Source: Verrucomicrobiota bacterium (GTDB lineage Bacteria; Verrucomicrobiota; Kiritimatiellia; CAIQIC01; Lenti-01). Taken from it: a stretch of DNA of 5,421 bases. Where the stretch lies: assembly GCA_022709625.1 (NCBI GenBank), contig JAKLIL010000146.1:1-5421 (forward strand), written 5' to 3'. This document shows, one piece after another, positions 1 through 5,349 of this stretch (its first letter is position 1; the number at the start of each line of letters is the position of its first letter). The notes beneath the pieces were generated by a model that saw nothing but the letters and a program-made list of their open reading frames with translations, did no database searches and was not told the origin of the DNA. The translations under genes and the position numbers were made by a program.

Positions 1-1009
1 GCAGGATCAAGACGTAGATGAACGGCAGCGATTCCCAGATTTCAATGAACCGCTGTCCCAGCAAATCCACCTTGCCGCCGTAGTAGCCTTGCACGGCCCC
101 GGCCGCGGTGCCCAGCGCCATTGTTGCCAGTACCAGCAACATTCCGAACGACAGCGAGGTCCGCAGGGCATACAGCATCCGCGCCGCCACGTCGCGTCCC
201 GACGAATCGATGCCCAGCGGGTGGCCCGGCGACGGCCGGAACGGAAACCGCACCTGTTCCTTGACCGTGGCGAAAGACCACCCGGGTGTACCCGGTTCGG
301 GAAAACCCTCCGGATAAACGGGATTCCGGTCGTCTACGACGGCCGTTTTCGCCGTGCCGGCGACCAGTTCATCCCGAAACGTCAGCCGCACCCGTTCCGG
401 CGAAGCGAGTCGGGGCTCGTAGGGCGAAAGCGAAATCCAGGCCTGGTCGAACTCCGCATCCGCCGCCGCCGCCGGCAGATTGGCGAAACGCCGCGCCATG
501 CCTGCCCGGACGGGATCCGGCAGCGCGCCGACGGGCGCGCCGGCCCGCAGACCGAACGATTCCGCGTCGCCCAGGCTGCGTACGATCCGGCCGGTCTCGT
601 CGACGTCCACCGACGCCACGCGGGCTACGGGCGTGGCCGTTACCGTCGTCGTTTCCGGCAAATCGATCTCCGTCGGCGCCAGGCTTTCCAAGGGCCCAAA
701 CGGAATCAACGGCCAAACCATCCGGTTCCCGCGGCCGGGCGCAAAGGCCGGGCTGGCCGCCAGCGCCCGGTAATCCGGCCGCGTCATCCGTCCGTTGCCT
801 GCAAACGCGTCTTCCGGATAGAACGTTGCAACCGGGAAATAGGATCGGCCGCGAAAACGGATCCACAACGGCTTGTCGTTGGCCAGCCCCTCTGCGAAAA
901 GGCTCACGGCGTAGGCCCCGCCCAAAATCCAGAATGCCCACCAGCCCCGGCGCATTCCCCGGAAACGCGCCCACCGCTGCCGCGTCACCGGGTGGAAGGA
1001 CCATTTCAT
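1..1009 (-). CDS. yejE: Oligopeptide-type ABC transporter permease, YejE-like, C terminus beyond the window
   Basis: The first 336 residues of the second permease subunit, partner of YejB. The start resembles E. coli YejE closely as I recall it: VTRQRWARFRGMRRGWW (8-24), a membrane helix at about 22-42, then ANDKPLWIRFRGRSYFPV (43-60). The core resumes with LGIDSSGRDVAARMLYALRTSLSFG (265-289), a second helix (about 285-306) and QGYYGGKVDLLGQRFIEIWESLPF (307-330). The EAA loop and last helices lie outside the window. E. coli YejE is 341 residues in all; here residue 336 is still in the third helix, because about 130-150 residues between TM1 and the core are extra. The ATG at 1009 is the only sensible start, since an in-frame TGA sits at 1015-1013. 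No Shine-Dalgarno sequence is visible, perhaps because the cassette separates the gene from its original leader. A yejF-like ATPase gene may follow. Confidence 0.9.
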   Translation of the reverse strand, partial: MKWSFHPVTRQRWARFRGMRRGWWAFWILGGAYAVSLFAEGLANDKPLWIRFRGRSYFPVATFYPEDAFAGNGRMTRPDYRALAASPAFAPGRGNRMVWPLIPFGPLESLAPTEIDLPETTTVTATPVARVASVDVDETGRIVRSLGDAESFGLRAGAPVGALPDPVRAGMARRFANLPAAAADAEFDQAWISLSPYEPRLASPERVRLTFRDELVAGTAKTAVVDDRNPVYPEGFPEPGTPGWSFATVKEQVRFPFRPSPGHPLGIDSSGRDVAARMLYALRTSLSFGMLLVLATMALGTAAGAVQGYYGGKVDLLGQRFIEIWESLPFIYVLIL

Positions 1010-1031
1010 GCGTCAATCGACCCGAACGAAT

Positions 1032-1050
1032 CAGGAAAACAGGAAACCCA
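1032..1050 (+). repeat. Left inverted-repeat arm (downstream end of the GxxExxY cassette)
   Basis: CAGGAAAACAGGAAACCCA on the plus strand matches the right arm in opposite orientation with one mismatch. It contains two CAGGAAA units, and a degenerate third (CGGGAAA) lies just inside at 1057-1063. The arm ends 22 bp before the yejE start codon. Confidence 0.75.
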
Positions 1051-1074
1051 TGAACACGGGAAATTATTCATGGG
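1047..1074. repeat. Stem-loop across the GxxExxY stop codon
   Basis: CCCATGAA (1047-1054) and TTCATGGG (1067-1074) form a perfect 8-bp inverted repeat around a 12-nt spacer. On the minus strand the hairpin spans the TGA stop of the GxxExxY gene and is followed by TTTCCTGTTTTCCTG, which is pyrimidine-rich but not a clean T run. It could be a weak terminator, or part of the cassette end, since its outer arm shares CCCA with the left repeat arm. It has no counterpart at the right end. Confidence 0.5.
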
Positions 1075-1460
1075 CCAGGGCCTTTGTATTCACGGCCAAT
1101 CCGTTTGATGGCCAATGGCACGGAATGAAAGTTCAACAGCAGCCCTGTTTCCAAGTCTGTCGCCTTTAAATACGATCGGACAATGGAAAAATGAATCGGT
1201 TCGAATTCCTCGATGGCCTTCAATTCCACAACCACCCTGGATTCCACCAACAAGTCCAGACGATGCATGCCAACGATCTGATTGCGATAATGGATTTCCA
1301 CGCTTTTCTGCCGCTCGACGGCCAATCCCATGGCCGCCAACTCGACACACAGAGCTTCTTCGTAAATCGATTCCAGATAACCCGGCCCCAGTTCCCGATG
1401 TACCCGGATTGCAGCAGCAAGAATCTTGTCCGTGATCTCCTTGTCAGGCCAATCCCCCAT
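1068..1460 (-). CDS. GxxExxY protein (PD-(D/E)XK nuclease-like family)
   Basis: A 130-residue small soluble protein from the ATG at 1460; a 147-residue version starts at 1511. In the 130-residue numbering, EITDKILAAAIRVHRELGPG (8-27) leads into the family signature GYLESIY (27-33), which fits G-x-x-E-x-x-Y exactly. RLDLLVESRVVVELKAIEEF (67-86) holds Asp69 and then Glu79-Leu-Lys81, the D...ExK arrangement of PD-(D/E)XK nuclease folds, and HFSIVRSYLKATDLETGLLLNF (90-111) is the conserved C-terminal part. The family is common and often multicopy in environmental genomes; its cellular role is not established, and nuclease activity is inferred from the fold. I prefer the shorter start because the extra 17 residues are read from repeat DNA. 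GC is lower than in its neighbours, and the gene is flanked by inverted repeats between two permease genes. Confidence 0.88.
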   Translation of the reverse strand: MGDWPDKEITDKILAAAIRVHRELGPGYLESIYEEALCVELAAMGLAVERQKSVEIHYRNQIVGMHRLDLLVESRVVVELKAIEEFEPIHFSIVRSYLKATDLETGLLLNFHSVPLAIKRIGREYKGPGP

Positions 1461-1472
1461 TTGCCCTTTCCT
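1461..1472 (-). promoter_or_regulatory. Candidate ribosome binding site of the GxxExxY gene, formed by the innermost repeat unit
   Basis: On the minus strand, AGGAAAGGGCAA directly precedes the ATG at 1460, with AGGA 8 nt before the start codon. The last CAGGAAA unit of the right arm thus appears to act as the Shine-Dalgarno sequence. This favours the 1460 start over the ATG at 1511, though the latter also has a GAAGG 9 nt upstream. Confidence 0.45.
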
Positions 1473-1479
1473 GCTTTCC

Positions 1480-1498
1480 TGGGTTTCCTGATTTCCTG
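1480..1498 (-). repeat. Right inverted-repeat arm (upstream end of the GxxExxY cassette)
   Basis: Read on the minus strand, this arm is CAGGAAATCAGGAAACCCA. It matches the left arm at 18 of 19 positions in opposite orientation. The likeness continues weakly inward to about 1466 (9 of 14 more positions). Including two inner copies, CAGGAAA occurs four times between 1498 and 1468, with unit spacing of 8, 9 and 8 bp. Confidence 0.75.
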
Positions 1499-1530
1499 CT
1501 TGGTCTTCCATTGGATCTTGCCTTCCCGTC

Positions 1531-2568
1531 TCAATCGAACTGGATCCGCGGATCGATCCACAGATAGCAGGCGTCCGACAGCAGCCGGCCCAGCAGCCCC
1601 AGCACCGAGGTGACGGCCAAGATGCCCATAAACACCATGTAGTCGCGCCCGACGATGGCTTCCAGGCTGAGGCGACCCATCCCCGGAATCTCGAACACCT
1701 TCTCGATCAGCACCGACCCCGCGAACAAAATTCCCAGCACGCCGCCAAAACCCGTGGCAATCGGAATCAGGGCGTTGCGGAAGGCGTGGCCCCACACCGC
1801 TCGCCGCAGGCTGCCGCCCTTGGCCAGCACGGTGCGGACGTAGTCCTGGCCGATCTGTTCCAGCAGCGAATTCTTCATCAGCAGGGTCAGAACCGCGAAA
1901 TTGCCGATCACATAGCACGACACCGGCAACACGAAATGCGCCGCCAGATCCTTGAACTTGCCCCATGGGGACAGCAGCTCGTAGTCGACGGAAACCACGC
2001 CCGCCGCCGGCAGGACGTCCCAGAACCCCGCGCCCATGCCCGCAAACATCAGTTTGAGCAACATGCCGAAGGCAAAGGCGGGAATCGCGTAGCCGGCAAA
2101 CACCAGGGCGCTGCTGGCCGCATCGAAAACGCTGCCGTGGCGCAGCGCCTTGGCGATCCCCAGCGGAATGCAAATCGCGTAGGTGAGCACGAAACCGGAA
2201 ATCCCGAACACCAGCGAAATCCGGAACCGGTCCGCGATCAACCGGCCGACAGTCTTGTTGGGATACTTGTAGGATCGCGCCGCGAGCCCCATCTTGTCCC
2301 GCGCCAGCCAATGCCAGTAACGGCGCAGCAGCGGCTGGTCGAAGCCGAAATGCGCCTCCAGCGCCTTCCGCTGTTCCGCCGAAACCGCGGCACCCGCATG
2401 GGGGCTGCGACCGGCTTCGGCCGCGCCCAATCCCCGCATCCGCGCCAACGCCTGCTCCACGGGTCCGCCCGGCACCGCCTGGCACAGCGCGAAACAGGCG
2501 AAGGTGATCCCGGCAAACGTCGGCACCATCAGCAACAAGCGCCGTAAAAAATAGTCCAGCCGTTCCAT
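1531..2568 (-). CDS. yejB: Oligopeptide-type ABC transporter permease, YejB-like
   Basis: A 345-residue inner-membrane permease of the peptide/nickel (DppB/OppB/YejB) family, which forms half of the translocation channel of a binding-protein-dependent importer. It has an N-terminal membrane helix (about 6-30) in a segment typical of the family (RRLLLMVPTFAGITF, then VPGGPVEQ). A long loop carries FGFDQPLLRRYWHWL (74-88). Membrane segments lie near 118-140, 150-176, 210-232, 268-288 and 308-332. The EAA-type loop that contacts the ATPase is DYVRTVLAKGG...HAFRNALIPI (242-270). The long loop after VPGGP and the WIDPRIQFD end match E. coli YejB (364 residues) better than DppB. An ATG start at 2568 gives a TGATG overlap with the GT4 stop; a GTG one codon earlier is possible. 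The stop is followed by a GxxExxY cassette and then the partner yejE. The substrate is probably peptides, but no binding protein is visible. Confidence 0.92.
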   Translation of the reverse strand: MERLDYFLRRLLLMVPTFAGITFACFALCQAVPGGPVEQALARMRGLGAAEAGRSPHAGAAVSAEQRKALEAHFGFDQPLLRRYWHWLARDKMGLAARSYKYPNKTVGRLIADRFRISLVFGISGFVLTYAICIPLGIAKALRHGSVFDAASSALVFAGYAIPAFAFGMLLKLMFAGMGAGFWDVLPAAGVVSVDYELLSPWGKFKDLAAHFVLPVSCYVIGNFAVLTLLMKNSLLEQIGQDYVRTVLAKGGSLRRAVWGHAFRNALIPIATGFGGVLGILFAGSVLIEKVFEIPGMGRLSLEAIVGRDYMVFMGILAVTSVLGLLGRLLSDACYLWIDPRIQFD

Positions 2569-3632
2569 CACCCGCGGGCCAGCACGTCCCGATACATCGC
2601 CCGGTAATCCGCGGCGATCGTCTTCCAGTCGAACCGCTCAGCCCATATCCGCGTGGCCGGCCGCATGTCTTCCGACACCGTGCGATTCTGTTCCAACCAA
2701 AGCAGCTTTTCAATCCATTCGTCGGCGTTGCGTGCGCCATCCATCAGAAAATTGCACGCTGGACTCACGTATTCAGGCACGCCGCCGGTGCGGTTGACCA
2801 TTGCCGGCGTGCCGCACGCCATGCTTTCGAGAATCACGTTGTTGGCCGCGCTGTCCAGCATGGGCATCGCCAACACGTCCGCCTGCCGGTACTCCTCCAG
2901 CATGTCCGCGTCCGACAATCGCGGCAGCAGGTTGACGCAGGGAATGCCGGCATAGCAGGCTTTCTCGTGCGAGACCGTCCGGATCCGCCACTCGAACCGC
3001 TCGGCCGGCAGCCGTTTCGCCACGGCCGCCGCGAATTCATGGTCGCGCTCGGTGTCGCCCAGCATGAACATTTGGAACCGCGCCGGCCGGACTTCGCGCC
3101 GGGCAGGCGGAGAAAAATAGTCGGCCGCCACCCCGTGCAGGATGGTGCGGATCCGCTCCGCCGGAACATGCCGCGCCACGAAGGGCCGTTGGCTCTCGGA
3201 CGTCAGCACCACTTCGTCCGCTTGCGCGTAGCCGTCCGGCCGCAACCAGACCGAATCCCACCGCCGCGCGCTGCAATGCACGCTCACGATCACCCGCGCG
3301 CCCCGGCGATGGTAGGGAGCAACCCGCCGCGGCGCCGCGAATTCCCCCCACCAGAAATGGACCGGACATCCGCCCGCGCGGCCGGACAACCGCCGCAGGA
3401 AACAGGCCTCGTTCCACCCCGGCAGCAAGGCGTTCCAATAGGAACCGTACCGGCGGATGCCCCAATTCCGCAGGGCTTGGCCAAGCGTCCAGCTTTTTTT
3501 CAGGACGCGTGCCCACACGGGCCGGAACACCAGGGTTTCCGCGCCCAGCAGTTCGGCCAAGGGCGTGAGGCTCGAATACGGCGAAAAATCCGGCCGCAGG
3601 AAATCGATCAGGAAGACGGGCGGGCTACTCAT
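2568..3632 (-). CDS. Glycosyltransferase family 4 (GT-B fold)
   Basis: A 354-residue GT-B retaining glycosyltransferase. The N-terminal half (1-165) is divergent and includes VHFWWGEFAAPRRVAPYHRRGARVIVSVHC (91-120) and an ADEVVLTSESQRPFVA segment (138-153). ILHGVAADYFSP (164-175) is the linker typical of GT4, equivalent to the usual NGVD..F motif. The donor-binding half has ADVLAMPMLDSAANNVILESMACGTPAMV (251-279) and GGVPEYV (283-289). In the family EX7E motif the second Glu (E269) is present, but the first is replaced by Ser261, with Asp260 beside it; ANN-type GT4 enzymes with this change are known to me. No signal peptide or membrane helix is seen. The ATG at 3632 lies inside the end of the GT2 gene, and the stop TGA overlaps the yejB ATG as TGATG. 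The frame stays open upstream to 4004, but that stretch is the GT2 gene read out of frame. The substrate is unknown. Confidence 0.88.
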   Translation of the reverse strand: MSSPPVFLIDFLRPDFSPYSSLTPLAELLGAETLVFRPVWARVLKKSWTLGQALRNWGIRRYGSYWNALLPGWNEACFLRRLSGRAGGCPVHFWWGEFAAPRRVAPYHRRGARVIVSVHCSARRWDSVWLRPDGYAQADEVVLTSESQRPFVARHVPAERIRTILHGVAADYFSPPARREVRPARFQMFMLGDTERDHEFAAAVAKRLPAERFEWRIRTVSHEKACYAGIPCVNLLPRLSDADMLEEYRQADVLAMPMLDSAANNVILESMACGTPAMVNRTGGVPEYVSPACNFLMDGARNADEWIEKLLWLEQNRTVSEDMRPATRIWAERFDWKTIAADYRAMYRDVLARG

Positions 3633-4542
3633 GGCCCCGGCGCAATCCCGCCGCCAGCAACTGGCGCCATCCCCCCGCCCGAAAGGGCGCGAGACGCAAC
3701 ATCTGCCATGCGAACCACGCCGCCCGGCCGAATTCGTTGCGGGCGCGCCAATGGTAGGCATTTTCCTCGGCCGCCCCGAAGGCGATCTCCGCCAAGCGGC
3801 CGGGGGAAATCCGGCCGCCCCACCGCGCGCCATGGCGGAGGGCATCCCGATGCGACAAAAAATCCCGCGGCGCGGCCCGCCAATTGCCCGTGCCGTGGCT
3901 GATGCTGGCGTCCGCCACCCGATACTTGGCCAGGCAATCCTCCAGCACGCCGAACGGCGCAACGCTCGCCGCCCGCCGCAACCAATCGTAATCCTCGCGC
4001 GCACGCAGAGCCGGATCCTCGTCGAAAAGGCCCACGCGGTCCACCAGTGCCTTCGTGGCCATGACCGTGCTGATGCTGATCCAGCAATGCTCCAGCAAGG
4101 GCATCAGGCAATCGCCGGCCGGCGGCAGGCAACCGGCGTGCCGCAGATGGAGGGAGCGCCCCTCGCCATCCATCACCATGCAGGCGGCATGCACGAGAGG
4201 AAATTCGGGGTGCGTCTTCAGATAGGCCATTTGCATGGCCAGTTTGTCCGGCAGCCAGAGATCGTCCGCGTCCAGGAAAGCCAGATAGGCTCCGGTGGCC
4301 ATCTGGATGCCTTGGTTCCGCGGGATCGCCGGCAAACGGCTGTTTTCGCTGCGGACAACCAATCGGATCCGCGGATCGGCCAACTGCCGGACGACAGCCA
4401 CGCTTTGGTCGGTCGAGGCGTCGTCCACCACGATGAGTTCGAAATGGGAGTAGGTTTGCGCCAACACGCTCCGCAGGCACTCGCCCACGTAGCGCTCCTT
4501 GTTGAAAACTCCCACGACGACGCTGACCAGAGGTTCTGCCAT
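3625..4542 (-). CDS. Glycosyltransferase family 2
   Basis: A 305-residue inverting glycosyltransferase with the GT-A fold, which transfers a sugar from a nucleotide-sugar donor; donor and acceptor cannot be read from the sequence. PLVSVVVGVFNKERYVGECL (4-23) is the N-terminal strand and nucleotide site, followed by LIVVDDASTDQS (36-47). RNQGI at 75-79 and the DADD metal-binding motif at 91-94 are intact. RED at 182-184, then YDW, is the usual acidic segment near the catalytic base. No membrane helix is evident, so the protein is probably cytosolic or peripheral. The ATG at 4542 is chosen because GT2 enzymes begin a few residues before the VSVV strand; a GTG at 4578 would add 12 residues, and neither start has a good ribosome binding site. 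The 3' end overlaps the GT4 gene by 8 bp, so the two are probably translated together, perhaps on a surface polysaccharide. Confidence 0.9.
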   Translation of the reverse strand: MAEPLVSVVVGVFNKERYVGECLRSVLAQTYSHFELIVVDDASTDQSVAVVRQLADPRIRLVVRSENSRLPAIPRNQGIQMATGAYLAFLDADDLWLPDKLAMQMAYLKTHPEFPLVHAACMVMDGEGRSLHLRHAGCLPPAGDCLMPLLEHCWISISTVMATKALVDRVGLFDEDPALRAREDYDWLRRAASVAPFGVLEDCLAKYRVADASISHGTGNWRAAPRDFLSHRDALRHGARWGGRISPGRLAEIAFGAAEENAYHWRARNEFGRAAWFAWQMLRLAPFRAGGWRQLLAAGLRRGHE

Positions 4543-4647
4543 GCCCGCAAATGATAGCCGTCCGGCCGCGACATGCACGCCTGAAAACCAGGCGGCGGCG
4601 TATCCCTCGCCGGCGGGCGCGCGCCCGGCCAGGCGACAGCCATGGTC
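4543..4647. other. 105-bp gap between the lipoate enzyme and GT2 genes, with GC palindrome and small stem-loop
   Basis: This is the only gap over 60 bp outside the GxxExxY cassette. It holds a perfect 14-bp palindrome, CGGGCGCGCGCCCG, at 4614-4627 and a 6-bp stem with a 5-nt loop (CGCCTG and CAGGCG, 4578-4594). Neither is followed by a T run on the minus strand, so neither is a convincing intrinsic terminator. A TATCAT hexamer on the minus strand lies 9 nt before the GT2 ATG, but no matching -35 box stands at normal spacing. The gap may separate a gcv/lipoate unit from the glycosyltransferase-permease unit. The GT2 frame stays open to a GTG at 4578, so part of the gap could be coding. Confidence 0.45.
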
Positions 4648-5337
4648 TTACCGCTTCCGGATCCACTCCATGGAACGGTATTTGCGCCGCAGGATTTGCG
4701 CATCGGCCAGGGCGGCACGATCCACGCTGCGCCGTTCCCAGTCCAGATTCCAGGCGGAGGCCAGGGCGTTCGCGATCTCGTTTTCCAGTTCCGCCGCCCG
4801 CTTCCGCGCGTCCGGCAACTGGAGCGAACCCTGATAGAGCACCGTGTGGCCATGGCGGCGGAGCGCCCCGCCCAATATCTTTCCCTGCGCCGACAGGATG
4901 TCCAGCGCCACCGGCTGGACGAAGCACTGGGATGCCCCGCCCGGTCCGTGCGGGACGGGACGCACGCCTTCCGCGCACAACGAAGCCTCCAGTCCCGCCG
5001 TCCGCAACCCCGCCAAGACGGCGGCATGCAACCGCCGGTATATCGCCAGCGGCCGCCACGTCCCGCCATCCGGAAACACGCAGGAGAAGGTCAGATCGTC
5101 GCCATGCAAGACGATGCCGCCGCCCGTTGGTCGCCGGGTCGCGCGGCCGGCAAGGGCCGGCGGCAAGGCCTGCTCCACCTCGCGGATGCGCTGCGCATAG
5201 CCGAACGTGGCGCCCACGCCCTCCCAGCGGTAAAAACGCAAACAAAACGCGTCCAGCCGGGCATGGGCCAGCGCCTCGTCCAAGGCCATCTGCCCGAAGA
5301 CGTCCAGCGGAGCGCTATCCACGACGAAGCCCACCAT
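4648..5337 (-). CDS. Lipoate-protein ligase / octanoyltransferase, LplA-LipM type
   Basis: A 229-residue cytoplasmic protein of the LplA/LipB/BPL catalytic fold, which attaches lipoate, or transfers octanoate, to a lysine of an acceptor domain. Residues 1-25 (DSAPLDVFGQMALDEAL) match the usual family start. RRPTGGGIVLH at 68-78 is the glycine-rich ligand-binding loop, and GKILGGA at 152-158 carries the conserved lysine K153. A cysteine at 138, in the pattern CFxxP before the lysine motif, followed by RRxG...QGSL (160-172), resembles LipM-type octanoyltransferases, whose active-site nucleophile is a Cys in this region. The small C-terminal domain of E. coli LplA is absent, which also fits LipM or a two-part ligase. 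The start is set by GAGG 7 nt upstream. The gene lies 9 bp after a gcvPB-like gene, so the likely acceptor is the glycine-cleavage H protein. The family is secure; ligase versus amidotransferase is not settled. Confidence 0.88.
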   Translation of the reverse strand: MVGFVVDSAPLDVFGQMALDEALAHARLDAFCLRFYRWEGVGATFGYAQRIREVEQALPPALAGRATRRPTGGGIVLHGDDLTFSCVFPDGGTWRPLAIYRRLHAAVLAGLRTAGLEASLCAEGVRPVPHGPGGASQCFVQPVALDILSAQGKILGGALRRHGHTVLYQGSLQLPDARKRAAELENEIANALASAWNLDWERRSVDRAALADAQILRRKYRSMEWIRKR

Positions 5338-5349
5338 GGTTCCGCCTCA
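5338..5349 (-). promoter_or_regulatory. Ribosome binding site of the lipoate enzyme gene, overlapping the upstream stop codon
   Basis: On the minus strand, GAGG (5348-5345) lies 7 nt before the ATG at 5337 and shares bases with the TGA stop of the preceding gene (5349-5347). This is the clearest Shine-Dalgarno sequence in the window. It supports the 5337 start and co-translation with the upstream gcvPB-like gene. Confidence 0.6.

Larger units (their letters stand above)
1032..1498. mobile_element. Low-GC cassette with inverted-repeat ends, carrying one GxxExxY gene, inserted between yejB and yejE
   Basis: This 467-bp block starts with CAGGAAAACAGGAAACCCA (1032-1050) and ends with the reverse complement of CAGGAAATCAGGAAACCCA (1480-1498): a 19-bp inverted repeat with one mismatch. 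Hand counts give about 48% GC over 1081-1320, against about 70% in a sampled stretch of yejB. The only gene inside is a GxxExxY protein. In other genomes yejB and yejE are adjacent. I therefore infer an insertion. I see no transposase and no direct repeat of host sequence just outside the ends, so the mechanism and exact boundaries are unknown. It could be a non-autonomous element moved in trans, or a repeat-flanked gene that spreads by recombination. Confidence 0.5.

Noticed and set aside
1034..1051. Tiny minus-strand frame of 6 codons (ATG at 1051) in the gap before yejE.
   Set aside because: It is too short, partly made of the repeat arm, and lacks a ribosome binding site; there is no support for a leader peptide.
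1063..1068. AATAAT (minus strand) as a -10 box of an outward promoter driving yejE from the cassette end.
   Set aside because: It matches the consensus at 5 of 6 positions, but no acceptable -35 box lies 16-19 bp upstream, and AT-rich hexamers are expected in this low-GC block.
1020..1510. Target-site duplication around the cassette.
   Set aside because: The bases just outside the two arms (GAAT on the left, CTTG on the right) show no direct repeat, so transposition with duplication cannot be shown.
1543..1554. Perfect palindrome GATCCGCGGATC, found again at 4366-4377.
   Set aside because: Both copies lie inside coding sequence and encode Asp-Pro-Arg-Ile with the same codons, in yejB and GT2. 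The repetition follows from shared residues and codon preference.
1220..2740. 506-residue minus-strand frame crossing yejB and the GxxExxY gene.
   Set aside because: It is out of frame with the real YejB and GxxExxY proteins and contains no coherent domain, so it is not a fusion.
3457..4554. Long plus-strand open frame opposite the two glycosyltransferases (also 2967-3902, 1786-2547 and 89-1108).
   Set aside because: These are antisense shadows in GC-rich DNA. The minus-strand frames have clear family motifs; the plus-strand proteins are rich in Arg, Pro and Ala without recognisable domains.
4551..4556. TATCAT (minus strand) as a -10 box for the GT2 gene.
   Set aside because: It is only 9 nt from the ATG, with no -35 match at normal spacing.
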